A stretch of 64,000 bases of DNA from Buxus sempervirens (lineage: Eukaryota > Streptophyta > Magnoliopsida > Buxales > Buxaceae), in contig OX387184.1 in NCBI GenBank assembly GCA_947561395.2, positions 15,418,205 to 15,482,204 of the forward strand. Direction: 5' to 3'. The translations under genes and the position numbers were made by a program. Below are positions 10,926 through 21,895 of this stretch, in pieces. Numbering within the stretch: position 1 is the first letter of the stretch; each line of letters starts with the position of its first letter. The notes below the pieces were generated by a model, which was not told the DNA's origin, searched no databases, and worked only from the letters and a program-made list of their open reading frames with translations.

Positions 10926-13346
10926 TGAGATTTATGAATGCAGGTAGCTTATAGTTCAAATAACTCAATGGCCAAGCAGTTTGGTTTTTAGAAACTGACT
11001 TCTGGTGTTATTAGTGAAAGCTCTGTTCCCTTTCCCTTCTTAATTTTCCTGTTTCAAGAGAAAGGTGTCCCACTATGATCGGTATTTCTGGAGATGGATG
11101 TGTACTTTGTTTTTACTAAAAAAGAAAAAAACCCTATGCTAATTATGTTACAGGAAACTCTTACTAACACTAGAAGAACTAATGCCAGAATTACAATTAT
11201 GGCTTTGTATCATTATTTAACTATCGGATATTGTGGAAACTCATGTTTGGTTAAACCGTACTCTCCATTTCCAGTGCTTTCTTCATGGTTTGTTTCATTT
11301 CAGTATGAAATGTCAACTGGCTGCATCTGCAATTGAATATAATCTTGGATATGAAAAAATTCAATTACATCTCCCTTCCCTGCCCACGCCAAGCCCAGAC
11401 TTCAGCCTTTAGATAATCATTATATCCAATGAGATCAGAATGGTGGCTATAATACCCTTGTGATCCTGGTTTTCTCATTGAGCAACCATTAAATTGAGTT
11501 TGGTAGTTCCCCCTTTGGGAGGCTTTTATGAAGCCCTGCTACAATTTGTTGGTGAAGATGATAAGGCTTCTGTATACCATGCATTTGAAAATATTTGAAA
11601 CTGATAACTGTCTGAACTCTTGAGTGGTGCATATCAAAGAAGATACTAAGTATGCATACTTAACAGATGGAAAATGGTGCAAGCAAGTGTAGTGTGCCAA
11701 ACACCAAAAATTTTTTTTTTTTTTTTAATTTAATTTGAAAATTGAAATAGAAGGCCCAAATTTCTGAGCTGGCTAAGTAGCAGATGCATTTTCATATTTC
11801 CATGCTTACATTAAAAATGGTTTAGTAAGTCTATTAAATCTTCTTTATTTAATGCATGGTTACATGGGTATAAAAGATGCAGGCTTATCTGTATTAACAG
11901 CAGATTAATGCACATTATATTTTTCATGTAGTTCAAATAGTTTAGTCTCTTATAGACCTTAAACCAAAACCCCAAAAAATGTGCCTTTTAAGGCTCAAAT
12001 CTTGTATTATTTCTATGGAATTGTAGATTGTTTAAATATCAATAAATTCCATGTTTGAGAGGCATTAAATCTTTTTATGAAATGTGGGACCTTGAACTTG
12101 CAGGTTGATCGAGGTATCTAAAGGTGCCACATGGTGGGAACTGCAATTATAAATATTGGATTTCTTTAGTCATATGGAATCTGGGATGTCTCCCAAATTT
12201 AATGAGCCAGTGCTTTACAAGTCCACCTAACAGCTACGTTTCGTCAAGCTGCCACAACAAGATATTTAAAGCAACACCTTTATCACAATAAGTGTTTTGC
12301 AATTGGTCATCTGTTGCATTTATGGAGTAATTTTTGTTGGGTTTTGGTTTTTCTTCCCAAGGGTTTTTGTACTTTTTTGTTGTTTTGTTTTTTACTCTGT
12401 TTGCTCAACCCTTGTGGGTACCTTGTACTTTTTCCCCCTTTTAATATTTACGTTTCTGAAACATTCAATCAAATGTACACATTTGTCGTACGTGGAGTTC
12501 TCCAGTCAACAGCTATGGATTTCTGCAATAAGAAAATGTACAGAGTTGTGTGCTTTAAATGTCTGTATCTCCCAAGTGTGCTTTAAATGCCTGTATCTAG
12601 CTATGAGATTTAAATGCATGTATCTTCCATTATCTAGATACAGGATTCAAATGCCTGTATCTAGCTGTGTGATTTAATAGGTTACTTCACAGTCTTTGGA
12701 ACCACGGTCCGGCCAATGAATTGATTAAAGATTTTATCCAGCTGTCTGAGTCATTAGATAAACCCAGAAATTTTGTTGGAGAAGATAAATCCTTTGTTTG
12801 TTGTTTGGAAAATTGTGTTATGTATTGAGATTGTGAGATCCTAAGATAGTAAAAGAAAGGGCGTTTCTTTGTTTTTCTTTTTGGGTGGTACCTGCTGCAT
12901 TTCTGAATGGGAGCTTCAATTGCGATACAGGTAAAAGCAACGGAGTTGATTAATCAAATGGAAGTCACAATGCGTATTTGTGGGCCATACAGTGGTGGAC
13001 TTATACAGGGGTAACGTTTTCACAATTTGCAGTTAACCAATGAAGAGTGATTGAGGTCTCCATTTTCACTATTTCCTTCATTCTTATTTTCTGGGCACTA
13101 TATGATGTAAGTTCTTTTCCTTTGTATCATTAGCGAATGTGAACATTGTATCAAACATAATGTTCCTTTTCCATGAAAATGGAAATAAAACTACTTTTAG
13201 GTTCTCATACATGGTCTTCAGTTACATATTACACAATAGTTACTAGCATTTTGTCAAACCAAATAAAACTACATTTAGTAGCATTTTGTAACCAAAACTC
13301 AACGACAACCACACCAAACATGCATCTCCATCACCGGTTAACCAAT
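10926..13346. other. MULE interior without recognisable genes
   Basis: Sequence after the bZIP fragment, probably in part its captured downstream flank. Open frames near 11094 and 12297 have no recognisable product. A short tandem repeat lies at 12555-12675. Confidence 0.4.
12555..12675 (+). repeat. Short tandem repeat, about 27-37-bp units
   Basis: Four imperfect copies of a unit built on TTTAAATGCCTGTATCTAGC follow one another. Nothing suggests a function. Confidence 0.7.
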
Positions 13347-14093
13347 TCATTCGTCCAGTTTAACTTTGTCAATGTCGTGAAGCAACTCACGGTATATGTC
13401 GGACATCCTTCTCGCATGATCACGCTCCTCCTGCAATAGCCGTCGTTCTACTTCCCATGCCCTTGGCTGTATTTGTTCAGTGTTTTCTGCATCGCATGAA
13501 TTCGACGATTCACCCTTTTCTACCCCAACTTCATTCAACCAGGAGAAGAAATGGCAGCTTTGTTCGCCCTGGAAATACAATGACATGAAAATCAATTAGG
13601 AAGTCCCCATTGTGAAAAATATCTCGTGTGGGAGGAACGTATTTGAGTGCTAAACAACTCCACACATACTTCAAAAGGACATCGGTAAAATCTTCTCCCT
13701 TTGTTTGTTGGAGTTTTTGCGGTTAACACACGGCATGGTCCCCTCCCACATTCACACAGTAATAACTCATCGCACCAAACAAAATACCCACATCCATTCC
13801 CACCATTGCCCTGTAAGAAATAATGCATTTAATTTAGACAGTCTTATAATAGTTGAATGGCCAGATTGGTAAAAATGCATACTTACAGACGATGGACAAG
13901 TGAAAAAAAAGCGCCCTGGATTACGTGAGGTGTGGGAGAGTTTCCTTTTAAGCATCCCTTTCCCGCATGGACATGGGACACGAGCGTGGGGATCGGTAGC
14001 CTTTGCCGAAACTTCCATTCTTCCTTCGCACAAAGGGTAGCGCATAAGTGACTCGCTTGACACACTTGTATTTATAAACGAGCCGGAAGGCAT
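13347..14093 (-). CDS. Small protein with two GRF-type zinc fingers and a coiled tail
   Basis: Three exons on the minus strand, 14093-13887, 13810-13670 and 13568-13347, join in frame (GT-AG) to 189 aa. Finger 1 uses C41, C43, C66 and C76 with the NPGRFFF core and GYFVWCDE end. Finger 2 uses C88, C90, C113 and C121 with NKGRRFYRCP and HFFSWLNE. Each finger is interrupted by an intron just before its last cysteine, so the pair looks like an exon-level duplication. GRF fingers in APE2, NEIL3 and TOP3A bind single-stranded DNA or forked ends. The C-terminal 50 residues are charged and helical (VERRLLQEERDHARRM). I start at MPSGSF because upstream the frame runs into the minisatellite. Action in transposition or repair of the excised element is inference. 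Confidence 0.82.
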
Positions 14094-14128
14094 GCCCACG
14101 TGAAACACGTTGGTTGTATTAGTAGATG

Positions 14129-15316
14129 CGAGCACGCAAAATATGAGGGCACTTGACCTATTTACTAAGGACTCGACCGTACTTGACATACGACTCAAGG
14201 ACACCAACATAGGACTTTTAGTAGGAGGGACTCGAGCAATTTTACATGGGACGCGAGCTAAGTATATGTGGGACTCAAGCAATTTTACATGGGACTCGAG
14301 CTAAGTATACGTGGGACTCGAGCAAATTTACATGGGACTCGAGCAATTTTACATGGGACTCGAGCTATTTTACACCGGACACGAGCTAAGTATACATGGG
14401 ACTCGAGCAAATATACATCGGACTCGAGCTAAGTATACATGGGACTCGAGCAAGTATACATTGGACTCGAGCTTAGTATACATGGGACTCGAGCAAATTT
14501 ACATGGGAATCGAGCTATTTTACACCGGACACGAGCTAAGTATACATGGGACTCGAGCAAATATACATCGGACTCGAGCTAAGTATACATGGGACTCGAG
14601 CAAATTTACATTGGACTCGAGCTAAGTATACATGGGACTCGAGCAAATTTACATGGGACTCGAGCTATTTTACACCGGACACGAGCTAAGTATATATGGG
14701 ACTCGAGCAAATATACATCGGACTCGAGCTAAGTATACATGGGACTCGAGCAAATTTATATTGGACTCGAGCTAAGTATACATGGGACTCGAGCAAATTT
14801 ACATGGGACTCGATCTATTTTACATCGGACACGAGCAGTTGGATACATGGGACTCGAGCAAATTTACATCGGACTCGAGCTATTTTACATGGGACTCGAG
14901 CAAATTTACATCGGACTCGAGCTATTTTACATGGGACTCGAGCAAATTTACATCGGACTCGAGCTAAGTATATGTAGGACTCGGGCAATTTTACATGGGA
15001 CTCGAGCAAATTTACATCGGACTCGAGCTAAGTATATGTAGGACTCGAGCAGTTTTACATGGGACTCGAGCTACATATACGGGAGACGACTCGACGTGGT
15101 TTACATGGGACTCGAGTTATTTTACATGGGACTCGAGCTAAGTATATGTAGGACTCGGGCAATTTTACATGGGACTCGAGCTTAGTATACGTGAGTGCCG
15201 TAGCTAATTACATGGGACTCGAGTTATTTTACATGGGACTCGAGCTAAGTATATGTAGGACTCGAGCAATGTTACAAGGGACTCGAATTATTTTACATGG
15301 GACTCGAGCTAACGAT
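14129..15316 (+). repeat. Minisatellite array of 21-22-bp units with CTCGAG
   Basis: Several dozen units of the form CATGGGACTCGAGC plus 7-8 variable bases (AAATTTA, TAAGTATA or TATTTTA) repeat from about 14216. Degenerate units appear from 14129. Two sub-types alternate, giving a 42-43-bp higher-order period. Nearly every unit keeps the palindrome CTCGAG. Stop codons are lacking in several frames only because of the repeat. The array lies directly upstream of the GRF gene. Confidence 0.95.
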
Positions 15317-15895
15317 AGGCGGGACCACGGGACTGGATCATATCCCCTTCACATAAATCTAAACAAAGTAAAAGTTCAAATATCCTGAGCCCAAGAATTT
15401 TTATCAAACTTCAACTTTTCAAATAGCCTGAACCCAAGGTCTAAGAGCCTGAGCCGAGCTCGTTTACAGCCTTACCAAACTCAAATTTTAACCACCTTCT
15501 GTTAATACCACCCACGTTTTTTTTTTCTCCAGCTGTTCACGAAGATAACAAGGAACGAATACTGATCTGACCTCCGCGTAATTGGACAACCCATTCTCTT
15601 ACTAATCAGCCATCACAGCAGCATGCCGACCTGTTTTTCAGTCCTCGGCTCTAAGCAGTTAAATTTTGAGGGATGTGAAGCGTATCCATTTTCTTTAGAA
15701 TTTACATAATGATTACAATTTTGCTATGAAGAACCTTTCAGAAAATATAAGACCATGCTCGTTGACAATTCATCAAATTTGTTAATAGGATTATTTTTCT
15801 GCCATTGGAATCAGCACCATCGATAAGGTCATTATGCTGTCTCCAGAGCTGTGTATATCTTCCTGCTTTTTATAGGGTTTCGGTGTGTGCTCTTC
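15317..15895. other. MULE interior; partial duplicate of ABCB last exon
   Basis: No gene. The stretch 15787-15860 is a diverged duplicate of 15922-15985, part of the last ABCB exon (both hold a GTATATCTTCCTG- or GCATATCTTCCTG-type run). Confidence 0.5.
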
Positions 15896-16615
15896 TCACA
15901 CTCTTGCTTCAACTCTGACGTTTGAATCAACCCCGTCAATAGGATTATTTTGCTGTCCCCATAGCTGTGCATATCTTCCTGAATTTGATAATAAAACTTC
16001 ATGTGGCCCCTGTTCATGCACCTTCCCATTCTCTAGAACAATAACCTGGAAAAAAATAAATAAATAAAAAATGGAAAATAAAGTAAACAACGAACAAGAT
16101 AAGCCAATTGAAAAGAAATCATATCTGTACACACCCACACACAAGAAGCCAACCCACAACCACTGCCGCTGCAGCACCACCAACACCGCCCTCCTCCCCC
16201 CCACCAAACACAAAACACCACCCCACCACCAAAAAAGCAAAAAATTCAACCACACACCCCCACCACCAAACCCAACCACAGAAAAAAAAAAAAGGAACAC
16301 CAATTCCCTGCAGAATCAGTAACAAGGAAGATAATATGCAGATGGTGGTTAGTCTAGTCTAGCTTTCTCTACACCCAGTTATCAATCTACTCAGATAAGT
16401 CAAAAGCGAGAACCATCAGAAAAGAAAAAAAAACACACAAATACATTTATAACCAGTTCCCCCAGCAAGAAATGCTCACGTCATCACACTGCATAGCAGT
16501 TGTAAGCCTATGAGCAATGAATATGGATGTCCTATTATTCGCTAGGGATTTCAGTGCACTTAATATCTCTGCTTCTGTTGTACTGTCTAGAGCACTCGTA
16601 GATTCGTCACAAAGC
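15896..16615 (-). pseudogene. Captured 3' end of a mitochondrial ABCB (ATM-type) transporter
   Basis: Two minus-strand exons, 16615-16480 and 16045-15896, encode the end of an ABC nucleotide-binding domain. The Walker B/D-loop region reads LCDESTSALDS where EATSALDS is expected. The H-loop IAHRLTTAMQCD follows, then VLENGKVHEQGPHEVLL and GRYAQLWGQQNN, ending in a stop. The wording is that of plant ATM1/ATM3-class half transporters. The membrane domain, Walker A and signature motif are absent. It is a MULE-borne gene fragment. Confidence 0.8.
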
Positions 16616-17530
16616 CTAATTGGAAACAGATCAACAGGCAATATTATAATCTGCTGAAAACAATTGTTTTCCTCTTCCTTTTGCCATCCATAAGAACTAA
16701 AATAAACCAAACTTTCAGAAAAGCCTGAAGAATCATTACAGATTTGACATGAGTAGAGGCACAATAAAACAACAGGAAAGAACAAAAACAGAGAAACGTA
16801 AATAATCATGTTATCATGAAGCTAGTGTGATGTTAACATATGACATGGAGAAAACAATGAAGAAGTCGATTTAAATTTTACAAGTCGAAACAATATTTGA
16901 CAAAATTGAACTGCCTCAACTCAAAAGATCTCTGAATATTTCACAATATACTTAAGAAGGGCTTCAGATATTTCGAACGTGAGGAAGAAAAATCCATTCC
17001 ATACACATGATTTAAGTAATGGCAGGATCTTTCACGTGACTGAACCAAAAGTTGATAATGTACAGCTAAAATCACTAATATTGAGGGAAAAAAGTATGCA
17101 TACCTCAGACAATATAATCCACGGAATGGGTTCCATTCCCAACGACTATGCTATTACAAAAGCCTGAAAGATAAAAGTTATGTAAAAATAAGGTTACAAA
17201 TCATTGACAGAAAAAAACTAACAAGACTTCAGAAAATTTCACATAACTAGACATACCACGAGTCCAACTACAGACAGTATGCTCATAATACTATGAAAGT
17301 GAGGATCTTCTGATACAACACTCTGACAGCAATAGGAACAGCAGAAAAGGCATTTCAAAAAGAAGAATATAAATCGCTTCTACTAAATTCCTGGAATTTT
17401 CATAATCTAATACAAAAGTAAACAAAAATTAGAAGAAGGTCACAAAATTAAGAGACTTTAGAAAGAATGCAACTCAAGAAGGTCGAAATTCGTACGCATC
17501 CACATTCTCAGGAAGGTTTAAGCATCTCAA
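16616..17530. other. MULE interior, no gene seen
   Basis: Possibly intron sequence captured with the ABCB fragment. I find no upstream ABCB exon in it. Confidence 0.4.
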
Positions 17531-20220
17531 TTAGAACGGGAACTTGATTGTGTTTGCAGGGTGGAGCAACAGGTATGCTAACAATTCATGCCGAAAGTGT
17601 CCAATATTTTCCTGTTACAATTTAAATGAAACACTTGCTAAAAAAAATTCTGTAAGTCTTAACCACATCATGTTGCATAGGAAAATATATACTTGCCTGC
17701 CCAAACCTAGTCGACAATTGATGCCCATCCCAATATTCCATGTACTTCATTACGAATACACCACAATCGTCACTACACAACAAATGGAAAAGATCAAGAG
17801 AAGGTAGACATGGCAAATAACTAGAAAGTACAGGTGTTATTGGGGGTAAGGTAAAGCTATAATTCAATGTAGTAATTATTCATGATCGAACAATAATGAT
17901 TTCATGTTTTTTCCCACTGTATTTTAAGCATGTAATATTATTGCAACACCGAGGATACTTTTAATTTCATTTCAAGATTTATTCTTCAATAAATATCACC
18001 ATTATTCAGATGATAATACCCAATGAATCTAGCTAAAATAATTTTAATAATTGGAATTACAAATAAAATCAAAATAAATTAGACTCCACCAATACGTATC
18101 TTGCTAAAGAATTTTAATAATTGGAATTATTTATATCATAATACCCAATGATATACCTATAATATTTGAGTTTCAATCTCAACGACTAAAAGAATGTGGC
18201 ACCCCGGAACCAGGTCGACCCATATCAGGTTTATATTGGCTCCTGGGCGCTAGCTTAGGGCCCAAAGTAATGAAAACCAACTTCAGAACTAACCAAACAC
18301 ACAAAATAACCTCTTAAATTTTTTTCAGAAAAACGGCTATATAACGCCTGTAAATAGGAGTATGGGCTAAGCCCTCAAACACAAATGACCACCTGATAAA
18401 TACAATTTATACATCCACGCAAAATAACTAAACCATCCTAATATACAACTGTATAATCTCACTAAGTTTACATCGTCTCTCCATCTTCCCATCTACACCA
18501 TCTTTGAGCTCCACAGGTTGCTTATTTGGAAATAAGCAAATAAGCAACCTAAGGGCATTATCCAATATCTCTATAATGGTCATGTAATTTAAGGTAACAT
18601 ATGAGTGATAAAATTGGGAACTTACGAAGTACTTTGACAGGGCACAGACACAGGCACCACTGACCACTCCTGCACTCTCTTGTCACAGCCACGTTTAAGC
18701 TCCTCAAAGACTTTTGAAAAAAAAGTTGTCTGCAATGAAAATTGAACCATTCAATATCAATTTATATAATACATTGAAACTATATAGCTTTTTACATACC
18801 AATTTCGTTGATACAGCACGGTAATCACCAGGCCGACTCTTCGGTACCGAATCTAACACTTCGATCCGTTGGTCCTTGATGTTCAAAACAACCAAGAACC
18901 AATGGTTCCTCCTCAAGATCGGTAGGAAAACCTATCAAATGACAATACAAGGTGTACTAGGCGTTAATAATTATGTAAATGAGAGTAATAAAATATTCGA
19001 AATTTATCATACCATATGACATCGAAGCAAACTACATCCTACAACATCTCGTGAAAATTGACTTCGTACAGCATCTTCTACAGTCACTGTTCCTTTTAGG
19101 ATTGCAGCCTGTAAACCACAAGTACAATATATTAGTCCGCTGTAGTACTCCATATGCATTGATAATTAATTATTCTAAGCGTCCTAACATACAATCCTAT
19201 ATACGTACAGATGTGTAGGGTGTAATGTAATGACGACGGATAGTTGATGCATGTTCCCGCGTAGATTTGACACAAGCAAGCACATACATGTGCATAACCT
19301 ATTCCACAATCACCTGAGTGAGAAAACTAATCCAAGTACCATTGTAACCTAAAACAAATGATACACTTTTCGATACAAATAACTTACCAGGTCGCTAACC
19401 CTTCGTCGTGGAAAAAGACCAAGTAGATCGAATCGAGTCGCAAAGCAATCACCGAAATCAACAAGTTTTTCCCTGCATGCGTCAATTCCACTTATAAGGG
19501 AAAAAAAAAAAAAACAACAACCAACTATAAACACAATATTGAATGGTGTAAATCTGTTAATTACTCTCAATTACAGAAGATATATACTTACATCGGCGAC
19601 AACCCTGGTGTCATGGCATACATCCACGCTTTTGTCTCTCGTTCAGGTAATGGGGGGAATCTATGCGTCTCGACAAAGGGTGACCTCAATTTATGTACAA
19701 GGTGCTTTACTCGCTTCCCCCTACCTCTGGGACAAGATTGCATCGTACTTGGACCCTCAGATGTATTTGCGGGTTCATCAGTTGGCACACTTCCAGCAAA
19801 AGGAGGTGATGAAAACTCTGCGTGTGCATCAACAGTGCCATCGCCATCTGGAGGTGGTGGAGGAGGCACATCATCATTACAAGGCCAGTCGGGCTCCGCA
19901 TCTGGAGGTGGTGGAGGAGCCACATCATCAGTACAACGCCAGTCAGGCTCAGCATCTGGCGGTGGTGGATGTCGATGGGAGTGGCGTAAAGAGCCAGCAA
20001 AGTCGGTACAATGCCGTGTGAAGTCACGGGCAAAGCCGATCATACGAACAATGTGACTTCGTAATACCTACGACAATGAAAACATATTGATGAAAGGAGA
20101 TGTATAGAAGAATGTGTAAAATAAAAGAAATAATGCAATGGCTTGCCTTACCGGATCTATATCTGTCGGCACGTGAGTCACATCATCTGCCGCCCGCTCC
20201 TGATCCCGTGCAAAATCCAT
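17531..20220 (-). CDS. Ulp1-like (C48) cysteine protease of the MULE
   Basis: Nine minus-strand exons stay in frame: 20220-20152, 20067-19592, 19472-19388, 19298-19209, 19108-19013, 18931-18800, 18729-18626, 17772-17697 and 17611-17531, giving 402 aa. Eight introns are present; the last has a GC-AG border (GCAAGT). The N-terminal half is low-complexity, with repeats of the type DAEPDW..DD.PPPPPPD. The C-terminal half is a C48 fold: NHWFLVVLN (H282), EVLDS (D299), PCQSTSDDCGVF with Q348 and C354 six residues apart, then MKYMEYWDG. That completes the catalytic triad and oxyanion glutamine of SUMO/Ulp1 proteases. Intron 7 (853 bp) may contain an inserted repeat. Whether it cuts SUMO is unknown. 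An additional 5' exon cannot be excluded. Confidence 0.88.
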
Positions 20221-21895
20221 GCCTAAGGCACATAACATTCACACACAAAATATGATTTTAAACTTTAATACAAGATGCCACCTTGCCTCATTCCTGTTTA
20301 ATAGGCCTTTAAGTTACATCCATTCCATATGGAAAATGCCTGAATTACAGATGGTGAAGGGTCTCTTCTGCCATGTTTTCTGGCCACAAAATGCCTGAAC
20401 TAGGTATCAAATTTGGCAAGCTATGCCTTTTTCACTATGATTCTCTGTATTTGTTTAATTCTTATCTGGTTGTTTGTTCCTTGTAAAAAACTTTTATTTC
20501 ATTTCTTTGTTTGCTTTTATGCATTTTTCATTGCTTGATAGATTTATTTCTGCAACAACTTATTGGCTGGTTGTTCATTTTAAGTTGCCTGTATTGGTAA
20601 TTGAAATTTTCAGGTGATTCAAAGGAAATTAATTGATGTAGCCACACCATTAACCCCCATAGATGGTAACATTGGACCTGATGCTGTTCATCTTCTTGCT
20701 TTAAAGGAGGGTTGTGCTGCTTTTTGTTGGTTGCTTTGTTATATATATTTGTTGAAAGTCTTTAGTCATTGGGCAACTTGTCAATTCAGATTTCTTATGA
20801 TCCATATTCTTGTTTTCATTGTTTTCAATGTTATCTTTTGGTTTATTACATCTATTAATTCGTTTTGGAGATTGAGATTGGATGATAGGAGAGGTGGGTT
20901 TTGATTCAGATTCAGCAGAAAATAATGATATGAGGAGGAGGAGGTGATGGGCATAACAGCATCTACTGCTGATAAACATTTGCAGTAAGGCTTGATGCTT
21001 TGTGCAATGCAGAAAATAACTGATTTTGGCATGGCAGTAGCAGTAAGGTTTAATTCCTCTCTCTATCTTTAATGGGTTTATTTATGTTTATTTAACCAAA
21101 AAATTAGACGGTAAAACAGAGGTAATAGATACACTTATTTGTGCTAAAAGTATTTACATTTACTTAATTATATTGTGGTCAATATCTACTACAAAAATTG
21201 AGGTGCAGTCTCCTATCAAGATGTCCTGAGTCTAAGCCTGAGAACACAAAGGTGGCAATGTTAAATTCAGGCCACTTTGTGAAACTACCCCTTTGGAAAT
21301 AGGGATCTGTTATCAAAGGTATCATCACCATCAGATCTTTGATTTGGCACAAAGGTTATAAAGTCTTATCTACTGCAGCTGATAGGTTCCAGGTCATGGG
21401 TCATTACCTGACACGAGGCTAATATGATGGTTGTGATCTATGACGACAGTGAAAGTATTTGTGGTGGTTGCATGGGGAGTGGAGCATTCACCCTTAAAAG
21501 AAGGCATGATTGAAGGCTTTGTTGGTATGGAGTAAGGACTAGGTAGGCGTCGGTCATGTTCCATATTTCTTAATGCCTCACAACACACTCCAAAAGCCTA
21601 TTATCATGTTCCATATTTCTTATGCAACTGACCTGATTGGGGGAAGAGGAGGACTCAAAATGTTATGTGGCTGTTAAATATACCTTTTATTTACTAAATT
21701 GTAAAGACTATGGTTGCTCTCTCTTTGCCTCTCTTATAAGATGAGAAATTTTCATTCCTTTTGATTTGAATTGTCACAGGATATGAAGAAGATACAGCAA
21801 AAGCAAAAGTTCAGTTTTTGGTCCAAATGAGGAGAAAAAACCAGCATCTCAAGCAACCCTGAATAGCCTGCACAAGAGATATCCGAAGATACTAT
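20221..21895. other. MULE right-arm leader region
   Basis: Between the protease start and the right TIR. It probably holds the leader of the minus-strand transcript. It also contains a plus-strand exon-like stretch (20614-20709). Confidence 0.4.
20614..20709 (+). pseudogene. Possible captured exon of an unrecognised gene
   Basis: After an acceptor-like TTTTCAG, 96 bases read openly and protein-like (QRKLIDVATPLTPIDG then GPDAVHLLALKE), and the frame then turns hydrophobic and random. The composition suggests a real exon taken from a host gene. I do not recognise the family. Confidence 0.4.

Noticed and set aside
14311-15041. Long overlapping open frames in the minisatellite
   Set aside because: Every frame is open because the repeat unit lacks stops; the 'proteins' are only the unit translated (MGLEQIY-like) and shift frame where units are 22 bp.
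14129-15316. CRISPR-like repeat-spacer array
   Set aside because: Plant DNA; the spacers are 7-8 bp and belong to a few recurring types, so this is a minisatellite.
16071-16362. Proline/histidine-rich small proteins
   Set aside because: Products of a CCA/CAC-rich low-complexity stretch inside the intron of the ABCB fragment.
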